Origin: Lachnospiraceae bacterium
Lineage (GTDB): Bacteria > Bacillota > Clostridia > Lachnospirales > Lachnospiraceae
Assembly: GCA_009774395.1 (NCBI GenBank)
Contig: VSNQ01000020.1
Location: 1 to 44,312 of the forward strand
Reading direction: 5' to 3'
DNA length: 44,312 bases
Below, one piece after another: positions 1 to 7,665 of this stretch (positions within the stretch are counted from its first letter, which is position 1; every line of letters starts with the position of its first letter). Both the position numbers and the translations under genes were made by a program. Below the pieces are notes generated by a model. It was not told the DNA's origin and did no database searches. It was given only the letters and a program-made list of their open reading frames with translations.

Positions 1-1
1 A

Positions 2-190
2 AAATATAAAAAGGAATATTATTCAAAAGAAGATATTATTTTACAAGAATGGTTGGAACGCAAGAGAATTTCTTGCATACATGAAGAAAAAATTAGTTCC
101 GTTTTTTATGAGAGAGAAATTTTAAATCATATTTTTTCAGCATTTGACAGTGTAAGGGAAGTGTATTTTATGTTGAAGGAAGCATTATAG
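2..190 (+). CDS. C-terminal end of an unknown protein (partial)
   Basis: An open frame runs in from the left edge and ends at TAG 188-190, giving 62 residues. It is rich in Lys and Glu and ends in VREVYFMLKEAL. No start is present, so the gene begins outside the window. I do not recognise the family; the composition suggests a soluble, charged helical C-terminus. A strong hairpin (212-251) follows directly, which fits a gene end. It could also be a fragment, since a piece of repeat family R1 lies about 190 bases downstream. Confidence 0.5.
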   Translation, partial: KYKKEYYSKEDIILQEWLERKRISCIHEEKISSVFYEREILNHIFSAFDSVREVYFMLKEAL

Positions 191-211
191 TTGATATCTT
201 AGGGCAAAGAG

Positions 212-251
212 ATGTGCCAAGTCCACCTGATGATTAGTGGTCTTGGCACAT
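212..251 (+). terminator. hairpin after the partial gene
   Basis: Arms ATGTGCCAAG and CTTGGCACAT flank a further near-paired TCCAC/GTGGT with a loop of about ten bases. The stem is strong but no clear T-run follows, so it may be a weak terminator or an mRNA 3' structure. Confidence 0.4.
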
Positions 252-380
252 ATAAAATAGAAATCTAGTAAAGTTCCAATGAATCCTCTGCATCCACCCA
301 CATCTGCATATATGAATTGCATATCTTATCAGTCCTTCCTTTGCTAATTTAATTTTCGGAGAAATTTAAGAAAGCATTAG

Positions 381-418
381 CAAGATTTTCTGATGCCGTA
401 GATGGACATTCAGACAAG
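381..418 (+). repeat. fragment of repeat family R1
   Basis: This stretch reads CAAGATTTTCTGATGC..GATGGACATTCAGACAAG. It matches, with a few changes, the internal part of the complete R1 copy at 12072-12234. The TAAGGAACTGT ends are absent, so it is a remnant. It lies in the 470-base gap 191-660, which otherwise holds only the hairpin at 212-251 and the AT-rich upstream region of the beta-galactosidase gene. Confidence 0.6.
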
Positions 419-554
419 TCCTTGGTTCTGCCTCTCCAACTGGTAAAATCGAGTTTAACAGAAAATATATTTTATTGTAACCATTTGGTTTGCACGCGGA
501 ATTTGTAATTTGGTGTTATAATTTTCTTATAAAAACAGCATACAAAATTCTAAA

Positions 555-575
555 AATATGTTACAATAACATATT
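555..575. promoter_or_regulatory. dyad upstream of the GH42 gene, candidate operator
   Basis: A perfect 9-bp inverted repeat, AATATGTTA and TAACATATT around CAA, lies about 150 bases before the beta-galactosidase start. A TATAAT at 645-650 is a possible -10 element but has no good -35. The dyad has the size of a sugar-regulator operator. No regulator gene is adjacent in the window, so the link is inference. Confidence 0.35.
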
Positions 576-723
576 AACACAAACAATTTCACGATAAATA
601 ACTGCAAAAATACCAATAACAATATATTTTTAACGTATTCGTTGTATAATTTTACAATAAATGAACTTTATGTTGGAGGCAAAAATAAAAATAATCACAA
701 AAATGGAAAAGGAGGTATTTCGA

Positions 724-2709
724 ATGGGAATACATTTTGGGGTGGATTATTATCCAGAACATTGGCCGCATGAACGATGGGAAACGGATGCAAAATTAAT
801 GCAGGAAATGGGTGTGCAGGTAGTGCGCATGGCGGAGTTTTCATGGTTTAAAATGGAGCCGGAGGAGGGGCTGTTTCAATTTGAATGGTTGGAGGAAGCA
901 GTGGCGCTGCTGGATAGGTATGGAATAAAAACGATACTCGGCACGCCGACAGCAGCACCGCCTGCTTGGATTATCGAGCAGAATCCGGAAATACAGCCGA
1001 TTGACAGGCAGGGAAGGCGCAGGCACTTTGGCGGAAGGCATCATGACTGCCAATCCAATGCGACTTACCGAGAACATATCTGCCGATTTGTGACAGCAAT
1101 GTCACAAAGGTTTGCAGATAACTCAGGTGTAATTGGATGGCAAATTGATAATGAACTGGGAAATTCGCACGGAGATCTTTGTATGTGTGATTCCTGCAAA
1201 GGACGGTTTCAACAATGGCTTTGGGAGAAATATGGTACTATTGAACACTTAAATGAGACGTGGGGAACGGCATTTTGGAGTCAAGGCTATAACCGTTTTT
1301 CACAGATTAGTACGCCGTTGATCACAGCAGTTGGAGAAAATCCGTCAGCTATGCTGGATTGGAAGTGTTTCTGTTCTGATTTAATTGTTGATTTTGCAAA
1401 ATGGCAGGCGGATATTATTCGGAAATATTGCCCGAATCATTTTATTACGCATAATTATATGTGTTTTGATGATAAGGTAAATTATTATGATTTAGGCGAG
1501 CTTTTGGATTTTGTTTCCAATGATATTTATCCAGCAGGGCATTGGCAGCAGCAGCCGCACCAGCCGGAAAATGAGCTTGCGGCGTCGCATGATGTTGTGC
1601 GCAGCTACAAAAAAATGCCGTTTTGGATGATGGAGCAGCAGTCGGGTATGGCGGGCTGGGAAATTATGGGACGGGCATTAGAGCCGGGGCAGATGTCGGC
1701 GTGGGCAATGCAGTCTGTTGCGCATGGAGCTGACGCAATCGTATTTTTCCGCTGGCGTACTTGTGCAATGGGAACGGAGCAGTATTGGCATGGTATTTTA
1801 GGGCACAGTGGCAATCCTGGGCGGATTTTCCGTGAAGCGAAAGCACTGATACATCGTTTTTCGCAGTATATGGATGATTTTGAGGGCAGTATGCCGTGTC
1901 CGCAGGCAGCGATTGTTCATAATTTCCGTCAAAATTACGCATTTCAGATACAGCCGCATCATCCGGAGTTAACGTATATAGGGCAGCTACAGAAATATTA
2001 TAAGGCATTTTATGATAAGAAAATTCCGGTGGATTTCGTACAGGAAACAGATGATTTGTCAAAATATCAATTGGTAGTTGCGCCGCTGCAATATCTTATG
2101 ACACCAGAATTAGAACAGCATTATATTGACTATGTGGCACAGGGCGGAAATTTAGTGCTGACTATGCGCACGGGGGTAAAGGATGCGACGAACCTTTGCA
2201 TGATTAACCGTGAACTTCCCGGAAGGCTGGGGGAGCTTTGTGGCATTGAAGTGCCGGAGTATGATTGTTTACTACAGACAAAGGGCGGTGTTTTATATGG
2301 AAAGAAAGAGTATGAGATTGAGAAATGGTGTGATATAATAACGCTGATAGATGCGCGGCAGCTTGCGGAATACTCTACCGGTTTTTATCAGGGAACGCCG
2401 GCTATTACTGAAAACAATTACGAGTGGGGAAAAGTTTGGTATGTGGGTACTGAACCGGGAGAGGAACTGCTCGAGGAGTTGGTAGATTATTTTGCAAAAC
2501 AGAGTAAGGTTGAAACCCTCGGAACGGCACCTGCCGGCGTGGAACTTATGACGCGCGAGGATAAGGAACATCGGTGGCTGTTTGTTATTAACCATACAAA
2601 TGAGGAAATGGTTTATAATCTGCATGATACGTATATTATGCTGGAGGGTGAAAAAGAGCAGTTTTTAAAGCCATATGAGATACAGCTATTCTGGAAGAAT
2701 ATTTCATAA
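724..2709 (+). CDS. beta-galactosidase, glycoside hydrolase family 42
   Basis: A 661-residue cytoplasmic enzyme (no signal peptide) expected to hydrolyse terminal beta-galactosides from short oligosaccharides. The N-terminal GVDYYPEHW is a GH42 hallmark. The acid/base is Glu144 in WQIDNELGN and the nucleophile is Glu304 in FWMMEQQSG. Cys109, Cys153, Cys155 and Cys158 match the four-cysteine zinc cluster of GH42 enzymes such as Thermus A4 beta-galactosidase. An upstream ATG at 661 is in frame, but ATG 724 has an AAAAGGAGG (707-715) at ideal spacing and starts right at the conserved domain, so it is chosen. No transporter or regulator is next to it, which is unusual for a GH42 gene. The length is typical of the family. 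Confidence 0.93.
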   Translation: MGIHFGVDYYPEHWPHERWETDAKLMQEMGVQVVRMAEFSWFKMEPEEGLFQFEWLEEAVALLDRYGIKTILGTPTAAPPAWIIEQNPEIQPIDRQGRRRHFGGRHHDCQSNATYREHICRFVTAMSQRFADNSGVIGWQIDNELGNSHGDLCMCDSCKGRFQQWLWEKYGTIEHLNETWGTAFWSQGYNRFSQISTPLITAVGENPSAMLDWKCFCSDLIVDFAKWQADIIRKYCPNHFITHNYMCFDDKVNYYDLGELLDFVSNDIYPAGHWQQQPHQPENELAASHDVVRSYKKMPFWMMEQQSGMAGWEIMGRALEPGQMSAWAMQSVAHGADAIVFFRWRTCAMGTEQYWHGILGHSGNPGRIFREAKALIHRFSQYMDDFEGSMPCPQAAIVHNFRQNYAFQIQPHHPELTYIGQLQKYYKAFYDKKIPVDFVQETDDLSKYQLVVAPLQYLMTPELEQHYIDYVAQGGNLVLTMRTGVKDATNLCMINRELPGRLGELCGIEVPEYDCLLQTKGGVLYGKKEYEIEKWCDIITLIDARQLAEYSTGFYQGTPAITENNYEWGKVWYVGTEPGEELLEELVDYFAKQSKVETLGTAPAGVELMTREDKEHRWLFVINHTNEEMVYNLHDTYIMLEGEKEQFLKPYEIQLFWKNIS

Positions 2710-2790
2710 AAAAGTATACAAAGAAACTTTTAATGAATAATAAATACAATATAGTACAGTAAAATCATGGAATAAATAGGATAAAAATGT

Positions 2791-2849
2791 AAAATGATGC
2801 AACTCTGATACAAAAATGATGCAATTTTGATGCATTTCCCCTTTATAAT
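2791..2849 (+). promoter_or_regulatory. promoter region with 22-bp-period direct repeats
   Basis: Two near-identical 21-bp units begin at 2791 and 2813, both reading AAAATGATGCAA(C/T)T(C/T)TGAT. The period is 22 bp, about two helical turns. A TATAAT follows at 2844-2849, and the second unit covers its -35 region, where no consensus -35 is seen. This is the layout of an activator-dependent promoter, with direct repeats as used by LytTR- or OmpR-type regulators. The regulator is unknown. Confidence 0.4.
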
Positions 2850-2916
2850 AACAAATAGGTGCATGCGGATAATATGCTGCTTGGCAAAACGTGTTAAAAA
2901 TAATGGGGGAATCTTT

Positions 2917-3864
2917 ATGCGAAAAAGGACAAATACAAACAGATGTTTTGGAATGCTGGTAAGGATTGCGCCGGTTGGCGCATTGCTTATAATAGGAGGA
3001 TGTACCAGCAGCAAAGAAACGCTTCCCAGCGGATATCAGGATTATAAAATCCAAAAGGGACAATATTTTGTGGAGTATTCGGAAAAGTATGATTATTGGG
3101 ATGTGCTGACAATTGAATATCCAGTTTTGCAGGATATCGAAACAGAGCAGGTGGCGGCAATCAACGATATTTTTTACAAGATGGCAATGGAAAAGGTAAA
3201 TTACTGGCATCTTGAGCCAGATACTGAGGTAAAAGAATTACAGAAAGAATACAGTATTTTTAGCAGTGATGTACATTGTGAAGTACCCTATCATAGTCAG
3301 CATTTGGTGAGTGTACATTTTCAGGAGGCTTATGCACCGATTTCGCCAGTCCATTATATTCATATGACAGAGCGTGCTGCCAATGTTGATTTGACGACAG
3401 GAAAAAATTATACACTTTCCGATATTTTAACAATTAATGAAGATTTCTCAAAACTTTGGTGCCAGCAGGCATATGCAAGCGGTGATTACGGCGATATGAT
3501 TCAGGAGGATGATGATACCTATTAAACGATTCTTGCGTGGTTTTTGGGCGAGGATCAGGAAACCGCAGAGAATTATTTGCTGACACCGTTTTATTATTTG
3601 GATGAAAATAAGGATTTTGTGATTGGGATTGCTTATGATCCCAAGGCAAATATAGTAGTAAATGATTTGCCGATGGATAATTACATTGCAGTACATATAG
3701 AAAGCGATTTGCTTGCACCATACCAAACAGAGTCCGAATTTTGGAACTTATATAATGCTTCGGAAACAGCAGGAACGGTCTTAGAATGTGCGGATCGAAA
3801 GGATAATATTTGGCTGGGAAAGGAGGCAGGCGTATGGGATTACTTAGAAAGTCATGGAAGATAG
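2917..3864 (+). pseudogene. DUF3298-like lipoprotein interrupted by an in-frame stop
   Basis: ATG 2917 follows GGGGGA and opens a signal peptide with lipobox LIIGGC, so the product would be a membrane-anchored lipoprotein. The region around VDLTTGKNYTLSDIL resembles DUF3298/DUF4163-type extracellular domains seen in RsiV-like and related proteins. A TAA at 3523-3525 ends the frame after 202 residues. The same frame then continues without frameshift to 3864, giving 113 more codons with normal composition. An intact protein would therefore be about 315 residues, and this copy looks inactivated by one nonsense change. A TTG at 3544 could restart translation but has no good ribosome site. The tail overlaps the start of the LysM gene, suggesting an operon. 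Confidence 0.65.
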
Positions 3865-4868
3865 GAAGCTTGTCATTGGCTATTTGGCTGACGCTGTCGA
3901 ATACGGCGGCTGCAAAACCGATTCGTGCGGAAAATATTAGGGTTAAAATAACGGGTGCGCCGGAGCATAATATAGCAGCAGAAAAACAGGGTGAAACCGT
4001 TATTTATGAGGAGAACTTGGGGGAATATACCGTCTGCGAAGGTGACAGTCTGTGGCGCATTGCGGATGAATTTCTGGGAAGCGGTTTTTCCTATACGCAG
4101 ATTGTGGAGGATAATGCACAGATTATCACAAATCCGGATAAGATCTATCCCGATATGCGTTTGCAGTTAAAGCGCAAAATATCGGTAAGAAGACCTACGA
4201 GCAAAGAAGAAATTAGAACGCAGGAATACAGCTTTTGGATGCCAAGTACGTGGGCTTTAGGGATATCCGACTCAGGAGATGCATTTGCGAATTTTGCATT
4301 GTTAGGAGAGGGAATTCGCCATACTGTCTGCCTTATTCGTGATAAAGAGCCAACAAGTGTACAAACGTTATCTGATTGGGAGCAATGCAAAAAGACAATC
4401 ACAACGTATGTGAAGGAAAACTTTGCGGATCGTGTTTTTGATTTAACCTTTACACAGTATCAGTCGCAGGAGGGAACCAAACTCTATATGTTTTCGTATC
4501 GATATTTGGTAGATGGGTCGAAGTACGGAATACAAGAAAGCATGGATATTTATGTTTCGGAAGCGATTTGTCAGACCGAGCATATTCAGGCAGAGTTTAC
4601 AGGATTTGATGATCAGGAATATTTTCGGGATATTGTGTTTCGGGTCGCAGCAAGTTTTGGAGAATTGGAAGTTCCAGAAAATAAGGAATTTACAGTGAAT
4701 AATACAAACATGACAATCTCTCCTTCAGAACCGTGGGCAGTACTAGGCATCCATAATTCGTTTGTTTGGATTGATACCTATTTTGACGGAATGTTACAAA
4801 AAATCGCAGATAAACAGGGACTGGTACAGAAAAATGCAAAAGAGCGGATTCTGCGGGAAGGGGATTAG
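3834..4868 (+). CDS. secreted LysM-domain protein
   Basis: A 344-residue protein. ATG 3834 is preceded by AAGGAGG (3820-3826) at 7-nt spacing and is preferred to the in-frame ATG at 3810. Residues 1-30 form a signal peptide (MGLLRKSWKIG, then a hydrophobic core ending in AAA). Around residues 61-112 lies a LysM module, EYTVCEGDSLWRIADEFLG to PDMRLQLKRK, which binds peptidoglycan. The remaining 230 residues resemble no domain I can name; they may be a sensor or a binding domain acting outside the membrane. It starts inside the tail of the broken lipoprotein gene, so the two probably formed one operon and one cell-envelope function. Confidence 0.8.
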   Translation: MGLLRKSWKIGSLSLAIWLTLSNTAAAKPIRAENIRVKITGAPEHNIAAEKQGETVIYEENLGEYTVCEGDSLWRIADEFLGSGFSYTQIVEDNAQIITNPDKIYPDMRLQLKRKISVRRPTSKEEIRTQEYSFWMPSTWALGISDSGDAFANFALLGEGIRHTVCLIRDKEPTSVQTLSDWEQCKKTITTYVKENFADRVFDLTFTQYQSQEGTKLYMFSYRYLVDGSKYGIQESMDIYVSEAICQTEHIQAEFTGFDDQEYFRDIVFRVAASFGELEVPENKEFTVNNTNMTISPSEPWAVLGIHNSFVWIDTYFDGMLQKIADKQGLVQKNAKERILREGD

Positions 4869-4990
4869 TGTGAAAAATAGAGCTGTCGCATTAAGGAAAA
4901 TGTATACAAGATAGCATAATACCATGCTGTGTTTTGTACAATATCTTGTTTCATCAAAGCCTATTGCGACAGCCCCATTAAGTTTCACAC
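4868..4990. repeat. R2 inverted-repeat element nested in a host hairpin
   Basis: The core has ends GCTGTCGCA (4882-4890) and TGCGACAGC (4965-4973), inner arms ACAAGATA and TATCTTGT, and a small central AGCAT/ATGCT pairing. Outside the core, GTGTGAAA (4868-4875) pairs with TTTCACAC (4983-4990). The core is shared with 30853-30986 and 24361-24390, but these outer arms are not. No ORF fits inside, so it is a MITE-like or REP-like element. Confidence 0.7.
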
Positions 4991-4992
4991 AG

Positions 4993-5018
4993 GAAAAACG
5001 CGAAGTACAGCGTTTTTC
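4993..5018 (+). terminator. hairpin terminator
   Basis: GAAAAACGC and GCGTTTTTC form a perfect 9-bp stem with an 8-nt loop and a T-rich 3' arm. It lies after the LysM gene and the R2 element, just before the promoter of the tandem HAD gene. A second small hairpin, TTTCATAT/ATATGAAA, overlaps it at 5015-5036. Confidence 0.55.
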
Positions 5019-5052
5019 ATATCTATTAATATGAAATTATTGGAGAATCCAG

Positions 5053-5081
5053 TTGCAAACTCACGCTCTTTCATATAAAAT
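5053..5081 (+). promoter_or_regulatory. sigma-A-type promoter for the tandem HAD gene
   Basis: TTGCAA (5053-5058) and TAAAAT (5076-5081) are separated by 17 bp, about 60 bases before the ATG at 5140. Confidence 0.45.
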
Positions 5082-5139
5082 AAAGTAGATACAATGGAGT
5101 ATACAAAGTAACTATTTTTTGACAACAAGGGGGTGGAGT

Positions 5140-6282
5140 ATGGCATATTCTTACAATAGAGCAGATCGATTGCGCGACAGGAAAGATGAGGAGCGCAATG
5201 TGGTATTTTTGGATATTGACGGTGTTCTTCAGCCCGGTGTCAGTCAGAATCGTTTTGATTATGACTTGATACAGACAAGAGCAGATATTGCGGAAAAAAT
5301 GAAAGACAACGCTTATCTGGAATTGGATAAATATGATGTAGGCGCTGTGTACTATGACTGGCATGAACAGGCGGTGAAAAATCTGCGACGCCTATTAGAA
5401 TATTATGACGCTGAAATTGTAATTTCTTCCGATTGGAAACGATCGAAATCATTGGATCAGTTAAAACTGTTGTTCCGTCTGCATCAGCTTGACGAATTTA
5501 TTACAGATATGACTCCGTATACAATGCATAGCTTTAAGCCTGAAGAAATAAAGGAATATCTTGCAGCACATCCCAACTTAAAATCATATGTGGTAATTGA
5601 TGATCTGGATATGGAAAAGCACTTTCGCGGGCATACCGTTTACACTGGCAGAGAAAGTTTTTTAACGGCTGGTTCGATGTGGAAAGCGGGACGCATATTG
5701 GAGTTTGGACCGTTTTGGGAGGGGCGTTATTACGAAAAGACCGACCCTAAGCGAATTGGCACTACAAAATTAATAGATGATCATTATAAAAAAGTAATTT
5801 TTCTTGATATTGACGGTGTGCTGAATGATGATGGCGAGAACAGGGATAAAAAAGGCGTTATGATTGACGACTATTTTGTACGAAATTTAAGTACAATTAT
5901 AGAAAAAACAGGTGCGGAGGTGATACTTTCTTCATCGTGGCGCTATGGTTTTATCAGTTATGCGCATCATAATTTCGATGGATCGGATAAGTCAATGGAA
6001 GCATTATTGGAGTGTCTGGATCGATATCATATTAAAATTGCAGGCAGCACGCCGCTTTATTTTAATGGACCAGATGGTCGTCCGTTTGAAGTGCGTGCAT
6101 GGCTTTGCCAAAGACCAGACATTGAGAAGTTTGTGATATTAGATGATGAAACATTTTGGAAGTGGAATTGGCTGGAGCCGCATGTTGTATGCACTTCCTG
6201 CATGAAAACCGGCAGAGGGACCGGACTGGATCGAGAATGCGTACATAATGCAATTTTGATTTTAGGCGGGGAAGATAATTAA
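5140..6282 (+). CDS. protein with two tandem HAD-superfamily domains
   Basis: A 380-residue cytoplasmic protein. Both halves carry the complete HAD signature. In domain 1, Asp25/Asp27 lie in VVFLDIDGVLQ, followed by IVISSDWK and VVIDDLD. In domain 2, Asp223/Asp225 lie in VIFLDIDGVLN, followed by VILSSSWRYG and VILDDE. The SSDW/SSSW form of motif II resembles the HAD domains named after Swiss-Army-Knife RNA-repair proteins (PF18143). An intragenic duplication is therefore likely, with both active sites apparently intact. Each domain should be a metal-dependent phosphatase or phosphotransferase of unknown substrate. ATG 5140 follows AAGGGGG. Possible alternatives are a nucleic-acid-end or nucleotide phosphatase. 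Confidence 0.8.
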   Translation: MAYSYNRADRLRDRKDEERNVVFLDIDGVLQPGVSQNRFDYDLIQTRADIAEKMKDNAYLELDKYDVGAVYYDWHEQAVKNLRRLLEYYDAEIVISSDWKRSKSLDQLKLLFRLHQLDEFITDMTPYTMHSFKPEEIKEYLAAHPNLKSYVVIDDLDMEKHFRGHTVYTGRESFLTAGSMWKAGRILEFGPFWEGRYYEKTDPKRIGTTKLIDDHYKKVIFLDIDGVLNDDGENRDKKGVMIDDYFVRNLSTIIEKTGAEVILSSSWRYGFISYAHHNFDGSDKSMEALLECLDRYHIKIAGSTPLYFNGPDGRPFEVRAWLCQRPDIEKFVILDDETFWKWNWLEPHVVCTSCMKTGRGTGLDRECVHNAILILGGEDN

Positions 6283-6318
6283 AAATAATTAAACACTTGG
6301 TTTAGAGGGAGTTTTAAG

Positions 6319-6912
6319 ATGGCAGTAAAAATAAACCAATATAAGTTTGGTAAAATTTGTGGAGAAATGACACAGAGGTTCGGTAGGATACAAAAAGGTG
6401 AAGAACAAAATTATGAAGTAGTCTTCTTTCCAATGGAAAGCAATGCATTAAAGGTTCACCGTAAATATCCGTCTTCAAGTGGACGTAGAATGTCTGAAGC
6501 CGTTACCTTGGCGCTTTTTCAAGTAAAGCAGTATCTAACAGGAGAGGAGTACGATCTTGGTACATTTGAAACAGAGGATAATAAACGGCTTGTACACGCA
6601 TTATTAATGGCATTTGACCCTTTTACAAACGACGAAATTAGAGCTCTATTGGGGAAATCGTATAATTTAGAGGATAAAGAGGTATTAACAGAGTATTATA
6701 AAGTTCCCGTGCTTTGTTTAATCCGGCTGAAAGAATCGGTTGATTTTTGGGAAAATGAAGGGGGATTAGACGGATATTTTTCATATGTTGAAAGTACATT
6801 TGGCGCTACAGTGAAGAACGATGAAAAATTTGATTTTACAGTTTGTGCAGATGAAAAAAAAGGCGGTTTATTGAGGAAAATTGCAAACTTAAAAGATAAA
6901 TTTTTCTCTTAA
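6319..6912 (+). CDS. protein of unknown function (197 aa)
   Basis: ATG 6319 is preceded by AGAGGGAG. The product is soluble and mixed alpha/beta, without a signal peptide or membrane segment. The middle part (EDNKRLVHALLMAFDPFTNDEIRALLG) looks helical, and the Lys-rich C-terminus ends in KIANLKDKFFS. I do not recognise a family. It sits between the tandem HAD gene (36-base gap) and another orphan gene (37-base gap), all on the same strand, so the three probably form one transcript. Confidence 0.7.
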   Translation: MAVKINQYKFGKICGEMTQRFGRIQKGEEQNYEVVFFPMESNALKVHRKYPSSSGRRMSEAVTLALFQVKQYLTGEEYDLGTFETEDNKRLVHALLMAFDPFTNDEIRALLGKSYNLEDKEVLTEYYKVPVLCLIRLKESVDFWENEGGLDGYFSYVESTFGATVKNDEKFDFTVCADEKKGGLLRKIANLKDKFFS

Positions 6913-6949
6913 TACTTAAAATGTCGAGTATCGTTATGGAGGAATGAAT

Positions 6950-7564
6950 TTGAAAAATACAGGAAAGAAACAGGGAATGCTGCCGAAAAAATTTTTTAAG
7001 GATAATATAATTGATGATCTTTCGCCGCAAATGTTTACATTTTTCAATGCAAAAATGTTAGCTGATCCAGAGGGAAAAAAGTTACTAGATAGTACGCAGG
7101 AATTGTTGTTTGATTCAGAAAGACAAAAACTTATAAACGAAGAACGGCAATATATTGAGCATCTATCTAATCCGCAAGATATCCTGCGGTATATGAGAAA
7201 AATTAAAGATGCTTATAATAGATGCCTGCTTATAGAAAAAGTGCTTGCGTATCAGGAAGATGTTATACCTTTGATCATTTCTAAGCTGCGTACATCTGGC
7301 TATGATATTTTTATAGAGATGGCTGCTACCGCAATGCTGCTGACAGATGAAAAATATCTGCATTTATTACAGGAACAGTTTGATGAAATTAGGAATCCTT
7401 ATGCAAGATCGGAGGCGTGTCTGGCGTTTGCAAGAGAGGGAAAAACAGAGTACACTTCTTTTCTATTAGAACAATTCAATCTGTTGAAAAAGAACTACAA
7501 AACAGAAAATTATTATAACGGACCATTAATTGCGTTGTCGATTATTTATATTAACGACCGTTAA
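6950..7564 (+). CDS. protein of unknown function, possibly helical-repeat
   Basis: About 204 residues. An ATG at 6944 is only one base from the GGAGG at 6938-6942. The TTG at 6950 has a 7-nt spacing and is the better start. The sequence is mostly predicted helix. Stretches such as VLAYQEDVIPLIISKLR and DEIRNPYARSEACLAFAREG have the look of HEAT-type repeats, which usually serve as scaffolds. No catalytic motif is seen. A large hairpin follows the stop, so this is the last gene of the unit that starts at 5140. Confidence 0.65.
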   Translation: MKNTGKKQGMLPKKFFKDNIIDDLSPQMFTFFNAKMLADPEGKKLLDSTQELLFDSERQKLINEERQYIEHLSNPQDILRYMRKIKDAYNRCLLIEKVLAYQEDVIPLIISKLRTSGYDIFIEMAATAMLLTDEKYLHLLQEQFDEIRNPYARSEACLAFAREGKTEYTSFLLEQFNLLKKNYKTENYYNGPLIALSIIYINDR

Positions 7565-7632
7565 GATTTTCCAATTTCTGTACAGCCCATATTGTATAAG
7601 CGGACAATATGGGCTGTGCAGAAAGGAAAATC
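7565..7632. terminator. long hairpin after the 6950 gene
   Basis: ACAGCCCATATTGT pairs with ACAATATGGGCTGT. The stem extends outward through TTTCTG/CAGAAA to GATTTTCC/GGAAAATC with small mismatches. There is no simple T-run, but the outer arm is T-rich on both strands. It could be a bidirectional terminator or an independent inverted-repeat element, and it ends just before the ribosome site of the dipeptidase gene. Confidence 0.55.
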
Positions 7633-7665
7633 TAATCGTTCGTGATAAAGGAGGACTCTTTATTT

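Noticed and set aside
841..2625. Several open frames on the minus strand inside the GH42 gene
   Set aside because: They have no ribosome sites or recognisable motifs and are shadows of a well-supported plus-strand gene. The same applies to antisense frames under murA, dnaE, the dipeptidase and the STM4014 gene.
7642..7665. GTG start at 7642 for the dipeptidase
   Set aside because: It overlaps the ribosome site AAAGGAGG that serves ATG 7666, which begins right at the conserved MHCDT region.
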